A stretch of DNA of 64,000 nt from Rotaria sp. Silwood1. Taxonomy: Eukaryota > Rotifera > Eurotatoria > Philodinida > Philodinidae. Positions within the stretch are counted from its first letter, which is position 1. Every line of letters begins with the position of its first letter. Below are positions 42,170 to 58,900 of this stretch, one piece after another. A model generated the notes under the pieces. It saw only the letters and a program-made list of their open reading frames with translations. It did not search any database and was not told where the DNA came from. A program made the translations under genes and the position numbers. Location of the stretch: contig CAJNOP010000011.1 in assembly GCA_905250075.1 (NCBI GenBank), positions 1 through 64,000 of the forward strand, in the 5' to 3' direction.

Positions 42170-45100
42170 TCAAGTTGGTTTTGCATACATTGGTAAATGA
42201 TATTGATTATAATTAATATATCCTAAAATTGTTTCTTCAATTTCTTTTTTATATCCTTCAGCACGAAATCGTTTCAGTATATTTTTCTTTTGTTCATCAT
42301 TAAACTAAAAATAAAAAAATGAAGTAATTAATTCAATATTTATAAAAACAAAAAAATCAAGATTTGTTTGTTTATTTTTTTATTTTTTTACTATTAAATC
42401 ATGATCAATTGATGAAGCAAGTGATGAAAAAATTGATTCTTCATTGTCCATCTTAGAATAGATAAATAAAAAAGAAATAAAATTGAAAATGAGAAAAAAA
42501 TTCTTTATAAACCACATACTAATGTTTTTTTTAATATTTCACGAACTTCATTTCGAACATCAGTAAAACGATCATGATACAAAGCAACAGCCCAATTTTC
42601 TTGAAAATATCTAATTTAAAAATATTAAAAAACAAAAATAAAGTAGAAAAAAAGAAAAACTAAGATTTTAATACGTACGAAAAAAAATCAGTTATAAGAC
42701 CTTCATTATAACGTTGTCGAAGATTATTAATTAAACGTTCATGTAATCCATATAATTGAGAAAGATTATAAGCATCAATTTTCTAAATTTAATATTATAT
42801 AAATTTATTTTTGAAATAATAAAAGTAATGTAATCTTACATCATGACGAAGACAAACAATAGTACGAACAATTCCAGTTTGATCAAGATGAAGACGAAAA
42901 TAATTATTTTCATGATTCGTTATTAAATCAGTACCCTTATAAATAGAATTACATATATTTTCATAAAATTCAATAATAGTATTAAATATTTACATAATTT
43001 TCAATATTTTTTGCCACTTCATATCTAACAGTCGGACCAGATTCACAAATTTGAAAGTAATGAAGATTTCCTAAAATTCAATAGAAAATTGTCTATCGAA
43101 ATGAAATTTCTATTGTATTTGTATTAAACATCATTAGAAATGTGTGACATCAAGTTCCTGACATGACGAGGAAAAAAAAAAGTTTCTTCCAACTGAAACT
43201 AAAGACTATTGTCAAATATTTGATGGGTTCAAGTAAATTCATCTTATACATCATATCAATTAAAATTTAATTGAGGAGTGATGACAAAGAAGAAATGCTA
43301 TTCATCGAAAAAATAAATCAAATTATAAATTTGTTTAGATATTATACAAATCGATTCTGGAATAGATTTCTCTAGACTGAGATCCGAAAAAGAATAGGAT
43401 TCAGACAGAAATATTGAGACTATGGCCGGGATGAGAACTAACGAAATTCGAATTTGTTTTTTTCTCTTTATTTCAATGGGCTATATGAAAATTAAGAAGA
43501 AAATTTAATTTAATAAATATTGCTATTTCATAGGAATGAATTATTTTATAAGATTTAATTGAAAAATCACATGAAAAACAAACCTGGTAAAACAGCATAA
43601 AGTCGTTTTGGTTTTTTATATGTTGGAATAAGTGGATTTCTTCCAGATGGTGTTTTTGGTGGAATATATATTGGATCATATTTTAGAAATAATTGATTAG
43701 CAAGCTAAAAAAATACAGTAAAGAAGAACATTTGAAACAAAAAGAACAATAGAAAGTTTTAAATAATAATGAATCAAACCATATGTCCAGCTTCTTTTGA
43801 ATTAAAACTAGCCTGAGTACGATCATCACTATAATAACCTCGTTTAAATTTTGTTAAAGATCCACCAGCATAAATTAATGAATCATTTGTATGATTATTT
43901 TCATCAATAACAAGACGTCCATCAAATACTAATGAACTTTGATTTATAGCTATAAATGCATCATAATTAACTTGTTTATTATAAAAACAGAATAAAGTCT
44001 ATAATTATATTAAAAATATAAAGAATAACTATTAAAAAAAGTATATATGGGCTAAATCAGCAAAAATGGGACATTCACCCATTGTATTTGAATGCAATTC
44101 TCTATCAGTATAGACTTTTTGAGTGAATTGTTTTTGCATAGGCTTATGTAAAATTGTCTGCTCTTTCACCTGGTTATTAATTAATTGATTAATTAAGAAG
44201 TAGTTAGCGAATATTTCGATAACCGAATGACGAAAAAACTTGAAAACTTCAGGATAGGCTCTAGGATATGAGCCGCATGTATGGTAAAATTTTCAGCGAG
44301 ATCAGACATCAAAAATTTCCTTCCAAAAAATCGACCTTTCAGAGCCTTTAGACAGAACTGAAACGAAAATGTTTGTTTTAGTATTATTCTATGAACCCCT
44401 ACCATTAACATGAGCCCCTTGGAATTGATTTCGAACTTTTCAGTTCGTTACCAGAGCATTTGAACGGTAATGAAGTCACACTCAGTCATGTCGCTAACGT
44501 CGAATAAATTTTATTTTTTGAAAAATCTAGACATGCTCAAAATAATTTTACACCGGGATTTAGTAGTCTTAGGAATCGTGTCTAGTATCGCGTATTAAGT
44601 TTTCGGCGATTGTGTAACACTTGGAAATTTTTAAAACCCAAAGTATATCAAGTGACAGTTGATATCCTTTTTGGTGTCACGTCGCTAACGCTAGTTTTTC
44701 GTTAATAACTCCTCTGAACAAAGCTCTAGAGTGCTGATTTTTTCATGGCATCTAGAGTAAATAGAGACTTGTACAAAATACAAAAATCACACCTAAGCCA
44801 GCTGATAATTCCGAGATATGCATACTCCAAGTTTGCGATGTCATATCACTAACGCATGATTTAGCCCATATATATATATATATACATATATTTATTTACT
44901 GTGCATTTTAGATTAAGATCTTTGCTATGTTTTTTATCTTTTGTTCGAAATATAACATGATCAATTGGTTGATTACTATCAATAGCACCTTCATGACGCC
45001 ATTCATCCATTAAATAATTTTCATAAATTTGAATATTTAATTTTTTTAATTGTTCATGAACAGATTTTAATACAGTTGGATCATTAAATACATTAGCCTT

Positions 45101-48100
45101 TTAATTATTCAATACATGAAAAAAAAAGATCATAATTTTTAAAATTATTTTACAATATTTTCTTACATCCGCATGATCAGGAGGAAAAATAAGTTTTATA
45201 GAATTCGGTGAAATTCCATTGGCAAGAAGTGCATTAACACAACAATAAGATTCAAGTGTTGCACCATAAATTAAAATTGAATCTTTAAAATAAAAATTTT
45301 TTGTTTTATATTTTTCTAAATCCTCCTCAATTCCACAGAATAGAAGTCCAGCTTGTCAGAAGCAGTACAAAATAGCAATGTCAACTATCAAATACATTAG
45401 TTCAACGTTTTGTTTTTCATTGTTTAGTTGTAACTTATCTGATGTATTTCATTTCGACTATTCTACATGTTTTCTATTACGTAGCAAACGAATCTCTTTC
45501 ACGAACAAAAAAAAAAATGTGTACGCATAGATATAAAAGAAAGTCGGATGTTCAGAACCTATACATAAAAAATAGATATGCTTTAATACCATTCTATTAT
45601 GGGAAAATCTATAGCTTAGAACTGAAATAATATAAAATTTTCTTAAGATGACAGAAATATCCACAAATTTTTAATGAAAAATGACACATCTAATGAAGCT
45701 GAAATCTTGATAGTTTCTCAAATGAAAATATTGCAAAAAGCGCGATTTAACGTATCTATACTAAGTCGCATGGATGATGGATGAACTTATAAATGAGAAT
45801 AATAGTGTAATAATCTCATCGTTCAGGTTACCTAATAACAACAAGGAATTGCAAAAGTATAGCAGTCAATTTTTAGTTTGTTGATAACTATCAAAGTTTT
45901 CAGAGAGTCTAAGGACTTCAATTTATCAAATCAAATCATAGCTATAACATAAAAGAAAAGTCAATTGTAACGAAAATTCATTTGCGAAACAAATTAGAAG
46001 TTCAGTAGACTGCTATTCTGTGGAAAGGAGTTTAATTAATAATTATGTCATTTTTTACGTTCAGTATGATGATTCATTCGAAGCCATTTGAGTACCATTG
46101 CAGCATCAAATTCATCATTAATTGTTAATACATTTGGTGGTGCAGGTTCTATACAAATATTAATAATAAAGAAAATATATTTCTATAGAAAATGTTTGTT
46201 TATTTCAATATACCAAATAACATTCTATCTGATTTCGGTGGTACAGCTTTTTTACTTAATGGATTCATTACAGTAGCTTGCATAGGTGCAATAATATGAA
46301 ACTGATTTCCTGTACATAAAAGTAAATGATCATAAGGTACAATAGTTTCATCATCAAGTATAGCTAATTTCATTGGTCGATTAAGACTAATTAATTTCGC
46401 ACAAACAATATTAACATATGAACGAAGTGAAAGACGATTTAATTCTTCTGTTTCATATTCAAGACTGAAAAAAATAATAATAAAATTTTATTTTTATTTC
46501 AATTATTTTCTTTCTTTCTTTTTTTTCGCTCATTTACTTTGATGGTAAAAATAAATTTCGAACATGTGATGGTGGAAATTCACCTGGCATGCCATGTGGT
46601 GAAATTAATGTAAGATTATTGAAACGAAGATAAGGACTATAAAGAAAATATTATTTATTGATTTAATGTAAAACTTAAAAGTCTGTTTTCTTTTTTAAAT
46701 ATGTATATTACTTACCACATAACAAGAGCTTCGAGTACAGCCAAACCTAAAAATTATTCGATATAAAATATTAAAAAGAAAATTTTCATAAAACATACCA
46801 ACTGTTGATGCGCCAACAATGACAATTCTTGCATTAATTGTTATCTATAAAATAAAATATATCATTATTTTTTCTTTCTTATTTAAATTTACTTTTGTTT
46901 CCATAATAAGTTTAATAGCTGTAAATGTTAATGCAAATGGACTATGGGTTAAACTGGGTAATCTACCAAGTACACAATCAGTTGGTGCATTCATTTTAAG
47001 TTGATCTAAATTATATTGAATTAAACGACGTGGACGTACTGGTAGAAGATAATGAGTAGCATATGTTGGTGAATGATGTTTAAGCATCTAAATAATTATA
47101 ATAAAAAGAAGTTACATATAAAAAAAAAAGAAATTATAATACTTCATCATCTGCATATCGTGGAAATATTGGATAATAAATACATGTTTTATTAATTTTT
47201 CTTAAAACTTCCTTAATAAATATTTTTGTCATATAAGCAAATATTGGATTAATAACAAAATGATATAGATGAATATGATCATTACGTTTATGTAAATTAA
47301 AATAAATAAAATCTTCAATATTATATTGTGAACGAAGATAATCAATATTCTAAAATGAGACAAATTATTTATGAATATTAAATAATAAAGAAAAATAAAA
47401 CTAACTTCTTCGTTACTAAAGATAATCATAGCACTTGGTCGATCAGCAACATTGATGATATAAGCATCAAGAAAAAGACCCGTGTCCTAGAATATATACA
47501 ATTATTTAATAGATTCTTTGCAATGAATTTATTTTGAATTCTTGGCCTAGCATAGTTCATTCTAATGAACAAATAGCTCACATTCTAATCATATGTAATT
47601 TAATCTCAAATTATTAGACAGATGTACCAATGTTATTCATCACAATAGCAACAAATAAAAGACTATAATAATGAATAATATTCTATATATATTTTAAATT
47701 CGAAAATGAATTTGATTTATATTTAAAATTTTCTAAGAATCTGATTATTAATTATAAAAAATATGATACAAAATATTTTTTTGAATGAACTTACACTTCG
47801 TTTTCGACTTCTTACAGCATCCAAAAAATCATTTAAAATTCTTTCACGTGCAGAAAAATGTTCTGTAAGTCGTTTAATTGCATCAAGATGTTTCTCCGAA
47901 GCACGTTCAACAGAAATATCACGTAATAATCCAGCACGATGAAATAAATATAATTCTTGAATATTTGGTAAATTAACACGTGGTGGAATACGCTATAAAT
48001 CAAATACATAAGAAAAAAAAAAATTATAAATAGAAACAAAAAACAAAACATACAATAAATGATTGTAAAAGTGGAAATTCTGGTACCATTTGTGGTATTG

Positions 48101-50653
48101 TTATTACACAATAATCACGATCAGGAAACATATCAAAAGCTTTTTGTAGAAAATCATAAGAACTAAAGTATAAATATAGGAGAAAATATTTATTTCAAAA
48201 AAACAAATTTCATATAGATCATTACCGTTTTTCATATACTTCACTAATACAAAATAATTGAATAGCAAAAGCTTTTTCTTTTCCAAAAAATTGCGGTGTT
48301 TGACTGATTAATGTTGGTTTAATATATCTCGATGGATCTTCTGCTGCTAACTATAAGTTCATAAAAAGAAAATGAAATAAATTTAGATAATATTAATTTT
48401 TCTTTTTCTCGAATTATAAACTTGAAACGATTTATAAACTTTTCAAACTAAAACATCACGCATTATCAGATTTTCATAATTTCGACTAATTTTGCTTTCG
48501 ATCATACTAGAAATTACATAATTGTCATGTTTATAAAACGAAACAAAAATGATATGGATATCAACAATTTGTAGGATATGTTTAACAAAAATTGTTTTAT
48601 TAAAATCTGACGAGAAAAAGTTTTCAACTGATTAATCGCTTTTTTAATTCGAACTCAGTATATAAGGTAGACTCTAGTGAGATATGAAAAATCTCAATAG
48701 GATGAGTCTCCTTAAGCCTTTTATTCAGAGTTATAAGCATGTTACTGAAATTTTAGTCTCGGACTTGGTATATACCAGCAAAGTAAATTATTACATTTTA
48801 ACCTGGAATTTTGCCCATAGACACCGTATTTGTAAGTAGAATGCCTTGAAACATTCAGCTCAAAAAGAGTTTTTCTTTTGAAATTTTTCAGATCTCAATA
48901 AAAATCTACGTTGTACTGAGAGTTAGAATTCAAAGTGATTGATCAGTTGAAAACTTTTCATCTTGTTCAACATTATTGAGTTTTCGCGTCGACATTAGTA
49001 TAGCTATTGATTTGAACAATATTTTACCTGTGCTTTAGTTATTTTAGCTCGATGTGAAGATGTATCAGCTATTTCCAAAACCGCATCATTGTTACTATTT
49101 TCATCTCTATTAAAAACAAAAATAAATAAAAAACAATATTATTCAAACTCTTTTTTCTCGTTAAATCTCAGAAAAAAAGTAATTCAAATATATAATTTAC
49201 ACATACCCCTGTAAATTATCAAGATCTTCAAGTGATTTAATTGGTGGTGTTGTTATATAATCCGATGCTGTTAAACTATCATGATCAAGTTGTCCTTGAT
49301 TTACTTTTGTGTGTTTGTTATTTTTATCTGTACCAACTGATGCTGTAATATTAGTAGTTGATTCAATAGAATCTCCATGACCAACAGCTCGTTGCATAGC
49401 TTCAAGTACAGGATTAGCTTTTATATGATTATTTCCATCATCATGTGTTGTTACATCACCATGTATATAAATATCAGAATTAGGTAAATAACTTTCAGTT
49501 TCTTCAGTCATTTGATGATTCCATTGATCATCCGGATGTTTTGCACGTAAACCATGAAAAGCTGATAATGAATAAACTTCATTGAGTATATCAATATTTA
49601 CTTCATTTGAAATACTCATAAAACCAATAGCATAACCATTACACTAAAATTTTGTTTAAATAAATAATTTAATAGATTAATATAAATTTATAATTACTTC
49701 GGCAACTAATGCTTTATTATTATCATCTTGTGATTCGATAAGTTCAGCAACAAAAAAATCACCATAAGTTTGTTTAAGAATATCATTATATCGGTTAAAT
49801 AATGGAGCAAGATCATCATTATCTTGTACTCTAGACGACAAAAGAAAAAAGAAAGAACTTTTGTTTTTCTGATTTTCAAAAAGTTTTTATTTTACCGAGC
49901 TGTTCGAATAAATAATGTTGGAAAATGATCTTTACGATGACATATCATAACGACACAATTAGTATCAGATCGATCACATTCGATCGGTTGAAAATATTTT
50001 TCTAAAGCACTTTCTAAACAAAGTCATCAATAGAAAATTTATGATGTTTTAAATATTCAATCAAAAAACAAAAAAAAAAAGTAAACCTGGTGTAACTTGT
50101 GGAGGTACACAAAGAAGAATTTGATTAATTTCTGGTAATGCTTTAAATGTAACATTTATTAATTCTTCTGCACATCCTTCAGAAAAATCTGGATGTGCAA
50201 CAAAAAAATGTAAAAAAAGTGTATTAATTGCATTTATTTTTGATGTTTCTTCATTTTTTCCATAAAAATTTTTCCACCATTTTTCTTCCCAATCATTTGA
50301 TGAAACACCATGAACATTTGGATAATCATAAAAAGCAGCTAATGCATAAAATGTATCTTGATTATTATCCAATGTTAAAGAAAATATTGAATGTTCCCTT
50401 TTTTTTTAAAAAAAAAGAAAAATCATTAAATTCTTTGACCTTAGTACAAAAAAAAAATTTTTTTTTTTCCTTACAAAATATAAGAAATACTTTCTTCACG
50501 ATTGATACGACCAAATACATCTGTTGTATATGTTTGTATCAGTTGTTTGGCTTGTTTAGCATCGCGTGCTTCCGTTCGACGTGCACTAATAGAAAGTGAA
50601 GTTTCGGGACGCGATAGTTCTCTTGTCATAGTATAGAGAGTTGATGATTGCAT
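42170..50653 (-). CDS. CFAP61: Cilia- and flagella-associated protein 61
   Basis: CFAP61 is an axonemal protein linked to the calmodulin- and spoke-associated complex at the radial-spoke base; loss impairs motile cilia. About 27 exons, mostly separated by 50-80 nt introns, give roughly 1,300 aa. Exon 1 (50653 to about 50475) contains RRTEARDAKQAKQLIQTYT. The next carries YPNVHGVSSNDWEEKWW, INTLFLHFFVAHPDFSEGC and FKALPEINQILLCVPP, the acetyltransferase-like N-terminal domain. The middle has PVRPRRLIQYNLDQLKMNAP (about 47050), then ITINARIVIVGASTVGLAVLEAL, a Rossmann dinucleotide-fold motif (GxSxxG), and NNLTLISPHGMPGEF. The C-terminus ends YNQYHLPMYAKPT. An Asn/Asp/Thr-rich insert of about 110 residues occupies 49200-49560. 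Three introns are enlarged by repeats or unknown DNA: 48.4-49.0, 45.3-46.1 and 44.0-44.9 kb. Exon ends are approximate. Confidence 0.9.
44049..44877. mobile_element. 829-bp element with GGGCTAAATCA terminal repeats (CFAP61 intron)
   Basis: The left end GGGCTAAATCA is matched by the right end TGATTTAGCCC. Both ends abut (TA)n sequence, consistent with insertion into an AT microsatellite with a TA-containing duplication. Inside, a TCRCTAACG motif recurs three times (about 44490, 44687, 44850). No transposase frame was recognised; the 72-codon minus frame at 44193-44411 has no known family. Confidence 0.65.
48607..48967. repeat. Fold-back element, family B, short copy 4 (CFAP61 intron)
   Basis: The left end TCTGACGAGAAAAAGTTTTC and the following AACTGATTAATCGCTTTT pair with the right end reverse-complemented (GAAAAGTTTTCAACTGATCAATCACTTTGAATTC). 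Inner arms also pair across ATTGAGAT/ATCTCAAT. The terminal sequence TGACGAG..CAACTGAT.AA.CGCTTTT is that of copy 3 at 37151. At about 360 bp it is shorter than the other copies. Confidence 0.75.
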
Positions 50654-51547
50654 TGTTATTTTGTTTATCTTTTAATATTTAATAACAATCTACAACTTAG
50701 AATAATAATTAATATTATCGTTCAGTGCTTTGGCTATTTGATTGTAATTATAAAACTGTTTCTGTTTTTTTATCAAAAACAAAACAAACAAACAAATAAA
50801 CTATGAAACACATGAAAGAAGTTTTGTTTTTTTTTTTAGTTTCTTAAAAAAAAACAAAGAAATGGTAAATAAGTGAAAAAAAAATGAACACATGCACTAA
50901 CAGAAAGATATCACACAATTTATTTTATTGTATTTTTTTTTTGTTGTTTTTTTATTGAATATGAAAGCACAGATTTGATGTGTTCTTGCTTTGGATGAAA
51001 CGATTTAATTATATTGAAAGAAAAACAAAAATAGACAAGTTAATTCTTTTTGTTTTGAATTACAATTTTATACAAAGTGTGAGAAAAAAAAAACGTTTCA
51101 TATATGTATGAAAAAGTAAAATAGATTGAATGAGAAGTGATTATGAGAAACAGAAAAATAAATATACATATATATAAATATATATTTATATTTATAAATT
51201 TCAGCAACAAGATAAAACAAAACAAGAAATATTTTTCATTCTCATTCACAGACAGGCTACTCACTATTATTGAAAGGATCTCTCACGCGGAAGTATGAAT
51301 AGAATAAGTCATATTCAATAGAAAAACATATTTTCTTTTTCTTTGTTTTTCAAATATCTCAATGGACGGATGGATAAAAGAAACAAGAACGAAATCTGAC
51401 AATTATGATGGGAAAAAAAAGAAACACCTTTAACGTGCAAAATTAAAAACAAACAAAAACAAAATAGTAAAGATTAGGGATCAAACAACACCACACACAA
51501 ATCACACTAGAAGAAAGAAAAGAAGATGAACATTATTTGGGTTGTTG
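50654..51547. other. Intergenic CFAP61-DYRK2
   Basis: About 0.9 kb, very AT-rich, with A/T tracts and a TATATA-rich run near 51165-51195. It should contain the CFAP61 promoter and the kinase 3' UTR. No gene was found. Confidence 0.5.
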
Positions 51548-55851
<4,304 letters not shown>

Positions 55852-55905
55852 TGAATTAGGTACTATGTTAAATAGAAATTCTGACAGCAATGATGGAATT
55901 AACTG

Positions 55906-58900
55906 AAAAACAAAACATTTTAAATAATTATTTAAAGAAATTGGTTGTTTTTCTTTTTTGTTGTTGTTTAATTATTTTCATTATTAGAATTCAATTATTG
56001 AACATTAAAAATGAACTATACTCGTTTATAGCAGTTGTTACTATTATTTATAATAATATACATTCTTTTTTTAAAAGATGACTAAGATGAATAATACTTT
56101 TATTTTCACTATTAATCTCGATTATTTATTACTGATGAGATCAAGATTATGAGAAATCTTATAATATAGAGTAATTAATGAAAGAACTAACTTAGAAAAT
56201 CTAAAGAAAACCATATGTAGAAAGAAATTACAAAAAATATATTGTTCCGGACTACACACATGTGATTTTCTTTTTCTTTCTAGATCTTGCTCATTTTCCT
56301 TTTTTTAGTCGAAGAAAAGAAAATGAATTCCGTAGTTGTTTTTTCCTAATGTTTTTTTTCTATTGAACGTTGTCGTCTTATTACAGATATGCATTCTTTT
56401 CTTTTTCTTTTTTTTTTCTTCTTTATTATAAAGAAAACATTCAAATAATGTCTTCTTTCTTCCATTCGATTTGATCACGCGTATAATTTCCAGTTGATAC
56501 TTCTATTTTTACATACCTGCTCAATGTTATTTAAATTTTGATAGAAAAATAGAAAGATGTGTCAATTTTGAAGCAAGGTCAACAATCAAATGTTGTTTTC
56601 TTTTTTTTTTTTTTTCTTTGTTTCTTTTTTTTTCTTTTTTTGTATTGTATGCATGTGAGTGAGCCAAAAAAATGTCACATATTAACAAAACTGAAAGAGA
56701 GAAAGAAAAAGGGAATGGGGTAGGTGAGAATTGCATTTATGAAATGTGATTAAAAACAAAGACGACGACAACGAGCAACAGAACAGGACACTTTCTGTTA
56801 CTCTACCTCTTTCTTAACTTGAAAGTATATATATCTACATACTATAGATGTGTGTTGAAACGGATTGAAAGAAAGATTTACGAATAGAAACCACATAGTG
56901 ATAAAACACAAAGGCACGATATGTTCATCAAGGTCTTCCATCGTCCAGTCTTCTTTTCCTAATGATGAAGAAGTAGTAAGACAATATTTACTTGTCTGGA
57001 AGGTATGCGTGTAAATTATTTCACTGATTATCAAAAAGAAAAGTTAATTATATATGAATCGTATTGTTAATAATAAACTTATTTTGAATTGATGAAATAA
57101 GAGAATCTACTTATAAAAATTAGAACATGTTCATGTTTCTTTCTACAGGAAAAATTTTATACCGAGATTTCTTTATAACTCATTTTACTCGTTTACCATG
57201 ATTATCTTCTTTCAAATAATGATCTACCTTTGTTTCAAAACACGGATGTTATTTACACTGATAGAATGTTCTGTAACTAACTACATTACCATCTGTGTTT
57301 ATACGTGTGTAGGTCATCTTATCTTCTTATTATTTTTTTTTCATTTTCTTTTATTTAATCATGTTGCTATTTATAATCGATAAAAACCTCTGAATCTCTT
57401 CCGAGAAGTCATGTTCGTGATAGAGAAAAGTAAATTTATTTTTAGGAAAAAAAAAGGTATAAGATATATTTTAATCATTTTATTTTAATATTTTTCTATA
57501 TATATATATATAAAGTTACAATTATTCAAGGATGTTTTCTACAAAGTGAAAATAAACATAAATAAAACGGAAATTTCATTTCTATTGTTCTACAAAGTTA
57601 AACTAAGGACTTATTTACTCTTGACTACGAATATCTTTCAGAAAGAAAATTTATCATACCTGAAGACTTCCGGGTTTTTTTTATGAATGAAGATCTTTCT
57701 TTCAGTTCCGTTTCACTTTTTGTTGAAGGTCTATGCCACATACATACAAACACATACGAAACCGAGGAGAAGAAGGCAACAGAAAAAGAAAGGAGTCGTG
57801 TAGTCCGTATATTTGTATGAAGCACTCCGAGAAGATCCGATTACATGAAGCTACTCTTGTTCCTCTAGTCTTTCAAGCAAGCACATGTGTGTGATGAAAA
57901 TCATATTAATTTATCATAAATAGAGAACAAGACATAGGTTACCTATCCGCCTTCTCTTTTTCTCAATGTCGAAGATAAACACAAATGAATATATAGCTTA
58001 AGAGTATGTCTTAATCGCTGATCTCGATTATCCTTCAGTAACTAAACAAAAAAAAAGAACGTCACCACCATCAGTACAAGCGCTGACGCAACTCAATAAC
58101 GTTGATGAGAATGAGGGACAACATCGTTCATCGTTCGTTCAACAATTTCAACGTGCCAATTCAATAAACGCATGTATTGGCTCGCTTGTTCATTCGGCTC
58201 GCAATCGAGAATGACATCGAACGACAAGAGAACAAGGGAAAAGAAAAAGAAGAAAAGAAAGAAACAATAACGTAAGATTAGTGTACTACTATCTCAGAGT
58301 ACTAGTTATAACATTGAGCCAACAATATACAAAGAAACTAATGACAACAATTTTCCCACTTATGACACTTAGTTCTCTTCCCGATGAGCAATACTTACAT
58401 ACATTTATCTGTCAATGATATCTGATTACCATCGAAGATTGACAAGGTCAATATGTATCTCTCTTGAGACAAAACAATAACGACAACGGAAGTATGCTAA
58501 CTTATTTTACAGTCAAGAGCATCTATTGTTTTATATACAAAAAAAAAAGAAATCTCAGATTCTTTTCTTTTTTTTTATATGTGAATAGTATGTATGCACG
58601 CATACACACACATGCCAGAAGCCAAACATATCAACGAATAATTTTATGAGTCAATCTCCAATATGTCAAGTGAAAAATCAGATGTTCTAAGTATAAGATA
58701 TAAGTTTTATCAGTAAAAATTGAGACCTATTCAAATGATAATGTGAATATTGTGTCTATACTAACATTCGATCGATAAGAACTAACCCTCTTCAAATGAA
58801 CGTTAAGTGACTATAAAGAGATTTAATCCACAAGGCAAAAACAAAAAATGTACATACCTTCTTTCTCTTGATCCGAATGGATTTGTTCAATATATAATCA
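55906..58900 (-). promoter_or_regulatory. Probable 5' non-coding exons and promoter region of DYRK2
   Basis: The first coding exon is preceded by a good acceptor (GTTTTTCAG, at about 55904-55905), so at least one exon lies upstream. Three minus-strand donors fit: GAGCAG|GTATGT (exon end 56517), CTTCAG|GTATGA (57660) and AGAAG|GTATGT (58858). They could be successive or alternative first exons. The interval 58010-58260 is less AT-rich with several CpGs and may mark a promoter. No long frame resembles a protein. This is inference from splice consensus only. Confidence 0.4.

Noticed and set aside
55852..55905. Upstream start for the DYRK2-like kinase
   Set aside because: The in-frame codon near 55890 is TTG and the segment follows a splice acceptor, so ATG at 55851 is preferred; the 18 upstream codons may be UTR or come from an earlier coding exon.
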